A stretch of 45,154 nt of DNA, taken from NCBI GenBank assembly GCA_027014605.1, contig JALWDJ010000023.1, positions 1 through 45,154 on the forward strand, written 5' to 3'. Source of the DNA: Campylobacteraceae bacterium. Its GTDB lineage: Bacteria > Campylobacterota > Campylobacteria > Campylobacterales > Sulfurovaceae. A program made the position numbers and the translations under genes. The first letter of the stretch is position 1. Each line of letters starts with the position of its first letter. The notes under the pieces are model-generated. The model was not told the origin of the DNA, did no database searches, and saw nothing but the letters and a program-made list of their open reading frames with translations. Shown piece after piece: positions 1 to 8,349 of this stretch.

Positions 1-236
1 TCATATTGTCTCTCTAGGTCACTATGTTGATGTTTAGCTGAAACTCGAATATATCCTAAATTAATTTTCTCTTTGGGTTTAACAATTTGAAGAACTTCAT
101 TTAACTGCTCTTCGCTATACATTCTATGTCCACTTTTACCACGATAAGCAGGAATTAATTTTCCCTGTTTATCCCATAACCTTAGTGTCTCTATACTTCT
201 TCCGATTAATTTTGCAAATTTCCCTATTGAATACAT
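1..236 (-). mobile_element. tnpA: IS607-family serine recombinase (TnpA), N-terminal part, cut by window edge
   Basis: The reverse strand from an ATG at 236 reads open to the window edge for 78 codons. The first ~50 residues (MYSIGKFAKLIGRSIETLRL onward) form a MerR-type helix-turn-helix. The start of a serine-resolvase domain follows, GYIRVSAKHQ, where the Ser of RVS is the expected nucleophile. This fused HTH plus small serine recombinase order is typical of the transposase of IS607-family elements, which move without terminal inverted repeats or target duplications. The rest of the catalytic domain and any TnpB partner lie outside the window. A chromosomal MerR regulator is unlikely because of the resolvase motif. 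Confidence 0.85.
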
Positions 237-283
237 AATAGTATTATATCATAAATTATTAGAAAATACTAGATTTATTTTAG

Positions 284-442
284 CAGTTAGTTAACCCTTT
301 TCATCCCTCTTTACGATTACATTCATTAAAAGATTTATACTCCGTCTCTATTGATATGCAATATCGAATTACTATTGAATTTTATATTGAAAATAATAGA
401 ATTATTCCTGTTAATATTGGTACACATGATAAAGTTTACTAA
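284..442 (+). pseudogene. 3' remnant of a RelE/ParE-superfamily toxin gene
   Basis: An open frame from 284, just after an in-frame TAG at 281-283, to a TAA at 440-442 encodes about 52 residues. It contains NPFHPSLRLHSLKDLYSV, then an YRITIEF strand and the ending IPVNIGTHDKVY. This is the pattern of the C-terminal half of RelE/YafQ-like type II toxins: HPSLRLHKLKG, then yRI, then a terminal GTHDEVY. The N-terminal 35-40 residues and any start codon are missing, and the 5' side runs straight into the recombinase-side DNA. I infer that the toxin gene was cut by the adjacent IS607-type insertion and is not functional as it stands. No antitoxin gene is visible on this side. Confidence 0.75.
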
Positions 443-474
443 TAAATGAATGATAAATATGTTTACATAAAAAT

Positions 475-491
475 TTGTTAAATTTTAACAA
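475..491. repeat. 17-bp inverted repeat upstream of the ppiD-ftsA-ftsZ run
   Basis: The arms TTGTTAAA (475-482) and TTTAACAA (484-491) are perfectly complementary around a single T. The element lies between the toxin remnant and the first division gene. It may be an operator, possibly left from the toxin locus or belonging to the downstream operon. No direct evidence of function. Confidence 0.4.
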
Positions 492-497
492 TATCTC

Positions 498-524
498 CAC
501 TTTAGCCTTTTTTTGGCTAAGGTG
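498..524 (+). promoter_or_regulatory. Hairpin plus candidate promoter for the ppiD-ftsA-ftsZ run
   Basis: The arms CACTTTAGCC (498-507) and GGCTAAGGTG (515-524) form a 10-bp stem with one G-U pair around a seven-T loop. No T-run follows the stem, so a classic terminator is doubtful. A possible -10 box, TAGAAT, sits just downstream at 528-533, and the T-rich loop lies where Campylobacterota promoters often carry T-tracts. It could equally be the terminator of the damaged toxin locus. Confidence 0.4.
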
Positions 525-565
525 TTGTAGAATTACGCAAATTTTTATATTAAGGTATTTTTAAC

Positions 566-2023
566 ATGATAAGTTGGATGCAAAAAAACAACAAATTTCT
601 AATAATTACTATATGGATAGCTACAATCTCATTTATTTTTACAGGAGCAACTTATGGATTTAAGTATGGGATAAAAAGTAGTAGTATAGGACAAACTGGA
701 AATATTGAACTAAGTAGAGATAGATTTCAAATGGAATATCGAAATATGTACAATAGATATAATCAGATGCTTCAAGGTAAATTTGATGAAAAACAAGCAC
801 AAGCTATAGGACTGCAACAGATGGTATTAAACTCTATGGCAGGAGAGGCACTACTATTAAATCTTGCAAATGAGTTCGGTATTATTGTAAGTGATAAAGA
901 GTTAGCAGATAAATTAGCATCTATTCCAGCATTCCAAAAAGATGGACTTTTTAATAAAAATATCTATGATAATTTTTTAAAAAACAGTGGACTTAGTATA
1001 AAAACATTTGAAGATAGTTTAAGAGATAGTATGATTATAGAAAAAACTCTATCCCTTTTAAATCTTAAGGGAGTAGATGAAGAGTATAAGACATTTGCTA
1101 CAGCTTTTGAAATTGCAGACAAATTAAAATATATAACTCTATCCCTAAAAGATATTAATGTAACTGTTGATAATACTAAACTTAAAGAGTTTTGGGAAGG
1201 TAGAAAAGAGCAGTTTAAAACTGCTAAAAAATACTCATTTGATGTAGTTTGGGTTGAGACAAAAGATGTTAATATAACTAATAATGAGATAGAAGAGTAT
1301 TTTAAAAATAATAGCTTTAAATATACAGATACAAAAGGAAAACTTTTAAGTTTAGATGAGGCAAAACCTAGAGTTATTCATGATATAAAAATAAAAAAAT
1401 CTAAAAAAAATGCAAATAGAAAATATATATCTTTTAAAAAAGGTAAAATTAAAAAAGATGAAAATTTAACTTATGATGTAAATGATTTTAGATTTCCAAA
1501 AGATGTATGGGACAAAATTAAATCTAAAAATATAGGAGATTTATTAAAACCAAAAGTTATAGGTAGTAAATATGCAATTATTAAGATAACTAATATAAAA
1601 GAGCCTACCATAAAAACATTTAAAGAGGCAAAAGAAGAGCTTCTTCCAATATTTAAAAATGATATGGCAAGAGAAAAATTAGCTCAACTTGCAGAATATA
1701 ACTTAAAAAATTTTGAAAAAATAAAATCAAATATATCTGATTTTATAACGCTTAAAAGTATTCAAAAACAAAAATTGGGTTTAAACAGACAAGAAGGTAC
1801 AGAATTTATCTCAAAACTCTTTACTTCTGACCAAGAAAAGGGTATCATATCTATAGGAGATAAAGTTGTTGTCTATAAGATTATTGAGCAAAAGTTGATT
1901 ACACTTGATAAAAACGATACAGAAGGTTTGAAGTTAAATGTTGATAAAATAAAGAAACAATCATTTCAGTCAAATTTAATGAGAGAGTTAGACAAGAAGT
2001 ATCCTACCAAATTTTATAAATGA
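566..2023 (+). CDS. PpiD/SurA-like membrane-anchored periplasmic chaperone
   Basis: This 485-residue protein has one N-terminal membrane anchor (residues ~10-30) and a large periplasmic part. Residues ~35-165 match the SurA_N-type chaperone fold seen in PpiD, including the pattern NKNIYDNFLKNSGLSIKTFE. The middle (~230-350) is lysine-rich and would correspond to a parvulin domain, but I do not see a clear PPIase active site, so the role may be chaperoning only. The C-terminal part resembles the PpiD tail. A gene of this type precedes ftsA-ftsZ in Helicobacter (HP0977, as I recall), which supports the assignment. AAGG lies about 10 bases before the ATG. It likely heads the long operon that follows. 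Confidence 0.75.
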   Translation: MISWMQKNNKFLIITIWIATISFIFTGATYGFKYGIKSSSIGQTGNIELSRDRFQMEYRNMYNRYNQMLQGKFDEKQAQAIGLQQMVLNSMAGEALLLNLANEFGIIVSDKELADKLASIPAFQKDGLFNKNIYDNFLKNSGLSIKTFEDSLRDSMIIEKTLSLLNLKGVDEEYKTFATAFEIADKLKYITLSLKDINVTVDNTKLKEFWEGRKEQFKTAKKYSFDVVWVETKDVNITNNEIEEYFKNNSFKYTDTKGKLLSLDEAKPRVIHDIKIKKSKKNANRKYISFKKGKIKKDENLTYDVNDFRFPKDVWDKIKSKNIGDLLKPKVIGSKYAIIKITNIKEPTIKTFKEAKEELLPIFKNDMAREKLAQLAEYNLKNFEKIKSNISDFITLKSIQKQKLGLNRQEGTEFISKLFTSDQEKGIISIGDKVVVYKIIEQKLITLDKNDTEGLKLNVDKIKKQSFQSNLMRELDKKYPTKFYK

Positions 2024-2046
2024 TAAAATAAAACCAAGGATTGAAT

Positions 2047-3429
2047 GTGAGTACACTCATCTTAGCCATAGATATAGGCTCTACAAAAATATGTGCAATT
2101 ATTGGAAAAAAACAGGATGGTAGAGTTGAGGTTAGTGGTCATGGCATCGCTAGATCTCAAGGTATTAAAAAAGGTACAATTACTAATATTGAATTAGCAG
2201 CAAGGTCTATTAAAAAGGCAGTAGATGATGCTAAAAGAGTATCTGGCTTAAATATTACAACTGCTACAATATCAATCTCAGGAGCATATACTAAAAGCAT
2301 AAATTCAACAGGTGTTGTAAATATTCCAAATAATGAAATATCTATAAATGAAATAAATCGTGTAATGCAAACTGCTCTATATAATGCAAATATCCCTAAT
2401 GAATTTGAAGTTTTACATGTATTACCTTTTAAATTTAAGATTGATGACCAAGATTATATAGAAGATCCTTATGGTATGAATGCTAGTCGTATGGAGGTTG
2501 ATACTCACATAATTATGACTGCAAAATCTAGTTTAGAAAATTTAAAAAAGGCAGTAAATGCAGCAGGAATTGAGATAGGCAAAGTTGTACTTAGTGGATA
2601 TGCTTCTGCAATTGCTGTTATAAATCAAGATGATAGAGAGAGAGGTATTGCTGTTATTGATTTAGGTGGACATACTAGTAATTTAGTTATCTATGCAGGA
2701 AACTCTATACAGTATAATGACTTTTTAGCTGTTGGCTCAAATCATATTACAAATGACCTCTCAATTGCACTCCATACTCCTCTTGATGTGGCAGAAGAGT
2801 TAAAAATAACCAAAGGTAGTCTATTGGATACAGGATTTAATGAAAATATTGAGCTACCAATTATTGGAGATGAACATAACCTAAATATTGTATCTATGGA
2901 TATAGTACATAGTATTATCCATAGTAGAATGGAAGAGGCTCTTACAATTTTAGCTAACTCCATTGCAACAAGTGGACTTAAAAATCAGATTGGTGCAGGA
3001 GTTATGTTAACAGGTGGTATGACACTTATTGAGGGTACAAGAGAATTAGCTCAAGCACTTATGCCAAATATACCTGTTAGGATAGGACATCCACAATATA
3101 TTCACAAATCATCAAATGAGCTATTATCTGTAGAATATGCTACTGCTATGGGGCTTTTATTATATGAAGCAGGTTATAATACAGAATATGAATTAGAACG
3201 CCATAAACAGATGTTACACTCTAAAGAGTATAAGCCAAAAGAGTCGTTAAGAGATATTGCAATAAATAGTTCATCTGCTGATTTAAAACCGAAAATTTCT
3301 GTTTCAGAACCATCATTTTCAAGTAAATCATTAGATAACGACCTTTTTGCAGATTTAAGTAGAGAACCTGTAAAAGATAATAGTAGTCCTCTACACAGTT
3401 TTGTAGAGTGGGCGAAAAAGATTTTTTAG
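2047..3429 (+). CDS. ftsA: Cell division protein FtsA
   Basis: FtsA is an actin-fold ATPase that tethers FtsZ to the inner membrane and recruits later divisome proteins. The start of the protein, LILAIDIGSTKICAIIG, is the phosphate-1 motif. AVIDLGGHTSNLVIY (about residue 205) is phosphate-2, and the adenosine motif GAGVMLTGGMTLIEG lies near residue 320. The C-terminus ends in an amphipathic helix, FVEWAKKIF, the usual membrane-targeting sequence. I choose GTG at 2047 because AAGGA at 2036-2040 is six bases away. A TTG two codons earlier at 2041 would abut the ribosome-binding site. The protein is about 460 residues, a little longer than many FtsA because of a Ser-rich linker before the helix. 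ftsZ follows 22 bases downstream. Confidence 0.95.
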   Translation: MSTLILAIDIGSTKICAIIGKKQDGRVEVSGHGIARSQGIKKGTITNIELAARSIKKAVDDAKRVSGLNITTATISISGAYTKSINSTGVVNIPNNEISINEINRVMQTALYNANIPNEFEVLHVLPFKFKIDDQDYIEDPYGMNASRMEVDTHIIMTAKSSLENLKKAVNAAGIEIGKVVLSGYASAIAVINQDDRERGIAVIDLGGHTSNLVIYAGNSIQYNDFLAVGSNHITNDLSIALHTPLDVAEELKITKGSLLDTGFNENIELPIIGDEHNLNIVSMDIVHSIIHSRMEEALTILANSIATSGLKNQIGAGVMLTGGMTLIEGTRELAQALMPNIPVRIGHPQYIHKSSNELLSVEYATAMGLLLYEAGYNTEYELERHKQMLHSKEYKPKESLRDIAINSSSADLKPKISVSEPSFSSKSLDNDLFADLSREPVKDNSSPLHSFVEWAKKIF

Positions 3430-3451
3430 ATAATATAAGGAGAGTAAAAAG

Positions 3452-4675
3452 ATGGAAGAGTTTAATATAACAGAGGCAACCTCAGGAGTTCTTGGAGCTA
3501 AGATTAAAGCTATTGGTGTTGGTGGTGGTGGTGGAAATATGATTAACCACATGATAAATGAGGGTGTAACAGGTATTGATTTGCTTGTAGCAAATACAGA
3601 TGCACAAGCATTAGATGCTTCACTTGCACCATATAAGATGCAACTGGGTATGAATGTAACTAAAGGGTTAGGTGCTGGAATGAAACCAGAAGTTGGTAAA
3701 GCGGCAGCCGAAGAAAGTTATGATAATATCAAAACCATGTTAAATGGGGCAGATTTAGTATTTATATCTGCTGGACTTGGTGGTGGAACAGGGACAGGTG
3801 CTGCACCTATTATTGCACAAGCAGCTAAAGAGGTAGGAGCATTAACTGTATCTATTGTTACAACTCCATTTGCATTTGAGGGACGAAAAAGAAAAAGATT
3901 AGCAAAAGCAGGATTAGAAGAGCTTAAAAAAGAGAGTGACTCTATTATTGTCGTACCTAATGAGAGACTTCTATCCATTGTTGAGAAAAATCTTGGAATG
4001 AGAGATAGTTTTAGACTAGTTGATAATGTATTAGCACAAGCCGTAAGTGGAATATCTAATGTTATTTTATCTCATGGTGCTAATGATATTAACCTTGACT
4101 TTGCTGATGTAAAAACCGTTATGAGTCATAGAGGATTAGCACTTATGGGTGTAGGTGAGTCACAAGGAAATAGTGCAGCTTATGATGCAGCGAAAACTGC
4201 TATTGAATCACCTCTACTTGATAATCTATCTATTGATGGTGCTATGGGTATATTAGTTCATTTCCGTATCCACCCTGACTATCCTCTTGCTGAAATTTCT
4301 GAAGCTATGGATATTGTTGAAGAGAATGCAGATGAAGATGCAAATATTATATTTGGTACAACAACTAGTGAAGATTTCCCTCTTGATGAGGTTAAACTTA
4401 CAATTATTGCAACAGGTTTTGAAGACCCTTCTGATTTTGAAATTGAAAAACCTAAAAGTGAGAATAAAACAAACTCATCATCTCATATTCATCACAATCA
4501 ACAACAACATCACTATCAACAGCCACAGCAACACCATCATCATCAAAGACCTGAATTAAAAAAACCAGTTCAAGGTACATATCTAAATAGAGCTAGAGTT
4601 GTTGGAGGAGATTATCGCAATAGTGGAGACGATTATCTTGATACACCAACATTCCTAAGAAAACAGATGGATTAA
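3452..4675 (+). CDS. ftsZ: Cell division GTPase FtsZ with His-rich linker
   Basis: FtsZ polymerises with GTP to form the cytokinetic Z-ring. The tubulin signature GGGTGTG is present in SAGLGGGTGTGAAP near residue 110. The synergy-loop region NLDFADVKTVM lies near residue 210. The conserved C-terminal peptide DDYLDTPTFLRKQMD is intact and would bind FtsA. Residues ~345-365 of the linker are exceptional: nine His and eight Gln, including four consecutive His. This is unusual for a linker that is normally just acidic or polar. A strong AAGGAGAG site precedes the ATG. ftsA lies upstream, and the next gene starts one base after the stop, so translational coupling is likely. Confidence 0.97.
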   Translation: MEEFNITEATSGVLGAKIKAIGVGGGGGNMINHMINEGVTGIDLLVANTDAQALDASLAPYKMQLGMNVTKGLGAGMKPEVGKAAAEESYDNIKTMLNGADLVFISAGLGGGTGTGAAPIIAQAAKEVGALTVSIVTTPFAFEGRKRKRLAKAGLEELKKESDSIIVVPNERLLSIVEKNLGMRDSFRLVDNVLAQAVSGISNVILSHGANDINLDFADVKTVMSHRGLALMGVGESQGNSAAYDAAKTAIESPLLDNLSIDGAMGILVHFRIHPDYPLAEISEAMDIVEENADEDANIIFGTTTSEDFPLDEVKLTIIATGFEDPSDFEIEKPKSENKTNSSSHIHHNQQQHHYQQPQQHHHHQRPELKKPVQGTYLNRARVVGGDYRNSGDDYLDTPTFLRKQMD

Positions 4676-4676
4676 T

Positions 4677-5648
4677 ATGAAAAAAGTTAATTTTTTAATT
4701 TTAAAATTTATTTTAATTTTATCTCCATATCTACTATTATCAGATGGACATATATTTGTATATCATCGTTTTGATGATAGTAGATATCCAACTACAAATA
4801 TATCTACATCAACTCTAAAAAAAGAGTTTACTTATCTGAAAAAACATAATTATAAAGTAGTCCCATTAATAGATATTGTAAAAAAAATCCAAGCTAAAGA
4901 GAGAGTTCCTGATAATTGGGTAGCTTTTAGTATTGATGATGGATTTAAATCTTTTTATACAAATGGATTACCTATTTTTAAAAAATATGGCTATCCTTTT
5001 ACTCTATTTATTGCTGTAAAATATACTCAGGAAAACTACAGAGACTATGTATCATGGAGACAACTTAAAGAGATTTCTAAATATGGCTCTATTGAGTTTC
5101 ATAGCTATGGACATGGACATTTTGGTAGAATGAGCAATGAGAAGATAAAGGCTGATATGGATAAAGGTTTGGCTTTACTGAAAAAACATCTAAACTATAA
5201 GCCAAGACTTTTTGTCTATCCTTATGGAGAGTATGATAATAGAGTAGAAAAAATTATAAAAAGTTATGGATTTCAAGCAGTATTTAACCAAAATATGGGT
5301 GCTGTAAATGGTATATGTAGTAATATTTATGATATTGATAGAAGTGCCGTAGTTGGAAGCAATGCAAAAGATTTTAAACTGTACCTCTATTTTAAAGAGC
5401 TTTGTGGTGTAACTTTCCAAAAACCTCTTAAATACCCAAGTGATAAAATAGTAAGAACAGTTGAAGTAACACTTAAAGATAAAAGTATAAAGAGTGCTAA
5501 TATTTTTATATCCCATCATGGTTGGCACAAAGTAAAAGTTAGTAATGGAAAAATACTATATCGTGCTAATAAAAAAGTTTATAAAGACCGTATCAAAATA
5601 GGTGTAAAAGTAAAAAATAAAATTAAGCTAATGGTATTATCAAAATAG
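4677..5648 (+). CDS. Secreted NodB-type polysaccharide deacetylase
   Basis: This 323-residue protein has an N-terminal hydrophobic segment (residues ~5-22), probably a signal peptide or anchor. A carbohydrate-esterase-4 (NodB) fold follows. Motif 1 is FSIDDG with the Asp pair at 87-88. Motif 2 is HSYGH, with metal-ligand His 142 and His 146. Motif 3, VYPYGEYD, lies near 219. Such enzymes remove N-acetyl groups from peptidoglycan or poly-GlcNAc. The domain start (YHRFDDSRYPTT) resembles PgaB-like members. A ~90-residue, Lys-rich beta-type tail (about 230-323) has no clear match. It starts one base after the ftsZ stop, suggesting coupled expression with division genes and perhaps septal peptidoglycan as substrate; that last point is inference. 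Confidence 0.8.
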   Translation: MKKVNFLILKFILILSPYLLLSDGHIFVYHRFDDSRYPTTNISTSTLKKEFTYLKKHNYKVVPLIDIVKKIQAKERVPDNWVAFSIDDGFKSFYTNGLPIFKKYGYPFTLFIAVKYTQENYRDYVSWRQLKEISKYGSIEFHSYGHGHFGRMSNEKIKADMDKGLALLKKHLNYKPRLFVYPYGEYDNRVEKIIKSYGFQAVFNQNMGAVNGICSNIYDIDRSAVVGSNAKDFKLYLYFKELCGVTFQKPLKYPSDKIVRTVEVTLKDKSIKSANIFISHHGWHKVKVSNGKILYRANKKVYKDRIKIGVKVKNKIKLMVLSK

Positions 5649-5682
5649 CTATACTTTTAATATATTTTATTAAGGAGAAAGA

Positions 5683-6363
5683 GTGAAAAAAAAATTCTAT
5701 ATAGCAAGTGGTCTATTATCTATACTATTAATGGGGTGTAATAATCCAGATAACTCTACACCTATACCAGAGAGTAAAGAGGTAACCCAAAAAGTAGTCT
5801 CACATAATGTTGTTCAAAATAGTGTTGTTCAAGATATGGTAGAAACTCCTAAAAAAACAGTATCTAAAGTTAAATATATTGATAAACCTATTGTAACAGA
5901 AGAGGGAATGTTATATATAAAAGGATTTATGGGTAGTATAAAACCAACTTTAAATAGTGCTTTAAAACAAGATGGTAATCATGTAACAGCTATGAGTACA
6001 TGTTCATCTATGGCTACACAGATGACCAATGAGTATAATAATATTACTAATGGTGTAAAGATTAGAAGAACTGCTCTAAAGTATCGTAATCCTAAAAATA
6101 AACCTGATGAAACAGATAAAGAGGTTATGTATAGATTTCAAGCAGTAAATGATTTTAAACCAGTTGCAGTTGATATGGGTAATACCTATAGAGTATATAA
6201 ACCTCTAAAAACAAAAGCATCATGTCTATATTGTCATGGAAGCAAATCAGATATAAACCCTAAGATAGCTAAAATGATACAGAAGAAATATCCTCATGAT
6301 TTAGCTACAGATTTTAAATTAGGTGAACTTAGAGGTGTTGTTGTTGCTGAATTTAAAAAATAG
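5683..6363 (+). CDS. DUF3365 (Tll0287-like) haem-type lipoprotein
   Basis: This 226-residue protein starts at GTG, preceded by AAGGAGAAAGA. It has a lipoprotein signal with lipobox LMGC, so Cys 19 would be lipidated. The C-terminal two thirds match the DUF3365/Tll0287-like family, which resembles haem-bound PAS-type sensors. A single c-type haem motif, CLYCH, is at residues 181-185, preceded by the family-typical YRVYKPL. It would sit in the periplasm, anchored to a membrane, and may act in redox sensing or electron transfer. It lies between a deacetylase gene and ftsY, so the operon gives no direct clue to its partner. Confidence 0.75.
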   Translation: MKKKFYIASGLLSILLMGCNNPDNSTPIPESKEVTQKVVSHNVVQNSVVQDMVETPKKTVSKVKYIDKPIVTEEGMLYIKGFMGSIKPTLNSALKQDGNHVTAMSTCSSMATQMTNEYNNITNGVKIRRTALKYRNPKNKPDETDKEVMYRFQAVNDFKPVAVDMGNTYRVYKPLKTKASCLYCHGSKSDINPKIAKMIQKKYPHDLATDFKLGELRGVVVAEFKK

Positions 6364-6380
6364 AGTAGGATTTACTATAG

Positions 6381-7253
6381 ATGTTTAATATCTTTAAAAA
6401 AGTATTTAGTAGAACAACAGAAGTCATTAAAGAGGTAACACCAAAAAAAAAGAAGAAAATTACTATTGAAGAGTTCGAAGATATTCTACTAGAAGCTGAT
6501 GTAAACTATGAATTGGTAGAGATATTTTTGGAAGATTTACCAAATTTAATAGATAGAATAACGGCTTATAATAGATTAATATCTGTATTTCAATATAAAG
6601 CTGATTGGAAATTCTACAATGGAAAAGATAGACCTTTTGTAGATATGATAGTTGGTGTAAACGGTGCAGGAAAGACTACAACTATTGCAAAACTAGCAAA
6701 ACTTTATCAAAAAGAGGGTAGAAGTGTAATTTTAGGTGCAGGTGATACATTTAGAGCTGCTGCCATTGAACAACTTACAAAATGGGCAAATAGACTAAAT
6801 ATCTCTATTATATCCACTAAACATGGACATGACCCATCTGCTGTTGTATATGATACTATTAGTTCTGCTAAAGCTAGAAATATTGATGTTGTAATTATAG
6901 ATACAGCAGGACGACTTCATACCCAAACTAATTTAGGAGAGGAGCTTAAGAAGATGGTGAGAATTGCAAATAAGGCAATGGAAAATGCTCCTCATAGAAA
7001 AATATTAATTTTAGATGGCACTCAAGGAAGTTCTAGCATTAATCAGGCTAAAGTTTTTAACAAAATGATAGGAATTGATGGTATAATAATCACCAAACTT
7101 GATGGAACAGCAAAAGGTGGTTCTGTGTTATCTATTGCTAATGAGTTAAAGTTGCCAATATATTATATAGGAACAGGAGAAGGTCCAGATGATCTTATTA
7201 GATTTAAAGCAAACGAGTATGTTAATACTATTTTAGATGAGATATTTATTTAA
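6381..7253 (+). CDS. ftsY: Signal recognition particle receptor FtsY
   Basis: FtsY is the SRP receptor GTPase that delivers ribosome-nascent chain complexes to SecYEG. The 290-residue protein is a compact NG-domain form without the long acidic A domain of E. coli. A short basic N-terminus with KKKKK (~22-26) could bind lipids. Visible motifs are the P-loop GVNGAGKTT (92-100), GDTFRAAA (~121), DTAGR (174-178), the insertion-box region [14 protein letters not shown] and [10 protein letters not shown] (~238-247). The P-loop, DTAGR and TKLD are canonical. It starts 17 bases after the preceding gene and overlaps the next by 17 bases. Confidence 0.95.
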   Translation: MFNIFKKVFSRTTEVIKEVTPKKKKKITIEEFEDILLEADVNYELVEIFLEDLPNLIDRITAYNRLISVFQYKADWKFYNGKDRPFVDMIVGVNGAGKTTTIAKLAKLYQKEGRSVILGAGDTFRAAAIEQLTKWANRLNISIISTKHGHDPSAVVYDTISSAKARNIDVVIIDTAGRLHTQTNLGEELKKMVRIANKAMENAPHRKILILDGTQGSSSINQAKVFNKMIGIDGIIITKLDGTAKGGSVLSIANELKLPIYYIGTGEGPDDLIRFKANEYVNTILDEIFI

Positions 7254-8343
7254 ACTATTAACCCATATATTTCTATTAACACTAATTCTCTTTTCACTAT
7301 TTCTCTTAAAAGAAAGAGAAGTTTTTGACACAAGAGGACTTGTACATATTGACCCAATGCCAAAAACTTGGGAACTCATAAAAGAGAAGAGATATGCAGA
7401 GGCTAATGATTATCTAAGTTATTTTATGCAATTTAATTATGTTAGAAATAATCCAAAAGCTGTAGAGTTACTAAAGGCACTTAAAGAAAAAAGAGAAAGC
7501 TTTGAGTATAAGCGAGATAAGATAATAGAGGGTGTAATCTCAGGTAAAAGTGACGAAACTGTCGGAAAAATATCGGCAATAGCATCTGATTTTTTTGTAA
7601 TTGGAGATATTAGAGATTTAACAATACAAGGTAATAACTATTTTAATGGAGATAAAAAAGTCGATAAAGTAGTAGTTGCCCTATCAACTCTAGGATTGGT
7701 AGCTACAGTCTCTACTATATACACTATGGGTGCTACCTCATCTGCCAAAAGTGCTATATCTATTCTAAAATATGCTAAAAAAGTAAATAAAATACCTATA
7801 TGGTTAGAAAAGGCTATTATAAAAGAGGCAAAAGTAGCTAAAGAGACAAAATCTTTAAAAAATGTAAAAGGTATTTTAGAGCCGATATATAGTCTATATG
7901 AGAGAGTAGGATTAAAAGGTACTCTTAATATCTTAAAAGATACTAAAAATCTAAGTGAACTAAAAGGTATAGTTAAATTATCTAAACGATTTGGTAAAAA
8001 TAGTGCAGAGCTTCTAAAAATTGCAGGAGCGAAATCAGCAAAACTGATAAATAGTATGCCAAATGTTAAACCTAAGAATATAATATACGCCTCTAGTTAT
8101 GGAGATAAAGGTATAGTGGCGTTAAAAGCAATGGGAGAGGCTAAATTTTTAAAGAGAGTAAAAATATTATCAAGAGTCTCAAAAACAACATATAAAGGAA
8201 ATTTTGATAGTTTAATTGCTAGATTATTAAAAATAGTTCCAACTTCCATTCTACTTACTATATTATTTTTAGGACTATTCTACTACATTTTTAAATTTAT
8301 ATCTATATTAAAGTTAAATTTTAAAAAAACAAACTTAGCATAA
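7237..8343 (+). CDS. Membrane protein of unknown function, FtsY-coupled
   Basis: I do not recognise this 368-residue protein. It has a hydrophobic N-terminal segment (~3-24), probably an uncleaved anchor, and a second strong segment near the C-terminus (~333-355), followed by a short basic tail. Between them is a Lys-rich, helical part with an Ala/Ser/Gly/Thr-rich hydrophobic stretch around 145-170 that may be a third membrane-associated helix. No catalytic motif is visible. The ATG lies inside the end of ftsY (17-base overlap), so its translation is probably coupled to ftsY. A role in membrane or envelope processes is only a guess from the neighbours. Confidence 0.6.
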   Translation: MRYLFKLLTHIFLLTLILFSLFLLKEREVFDTRGLVHIDPMPKTWELIKEKRYAEANDYLSYFMQFNYVRNNPKAVELLKALKEKRESFEYKRDKIIEGVISGKSDETVGKISAIASDFFVIGDIRDLTIQGNNYFNGDKKVDKVVVALSTLGLVATVSTIYTMGATSSAKSAISILKYAKKVNKIPIWLEKAIIKEAKVAKETKSLKNVKGILEPIYSLYERVGLKGTLNILKDTKNLSELKGIVKLSKRFGKNSAELLKIAGAKSAKLINSMPNVKPKNIIYASSYGDKGIVALKAMGEAKFLKRVKILSRVSKTTYKGNFDSLIARLLKIVPTSILLTILFLGLFYYIFKFISILKLNFKKTNLA

Positions 8344-8349
8344 CTGTTT

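Noticed and set aside
2041-2046. TTG start for FtsA two codons upstream
   Set aside because: It directly abuts the AAGGA Shine-Dalgarno, leaving no spacer; GTG at 2047 has correct spacing.
4287-4559. Open frame of ~90 codons in another frame across the ftsZ 3' end
   Set aside because: It lies wholly inside ftsZ, has low-complexity content caused by the CAT/CAA repeat, and has no ribosome-binding site.
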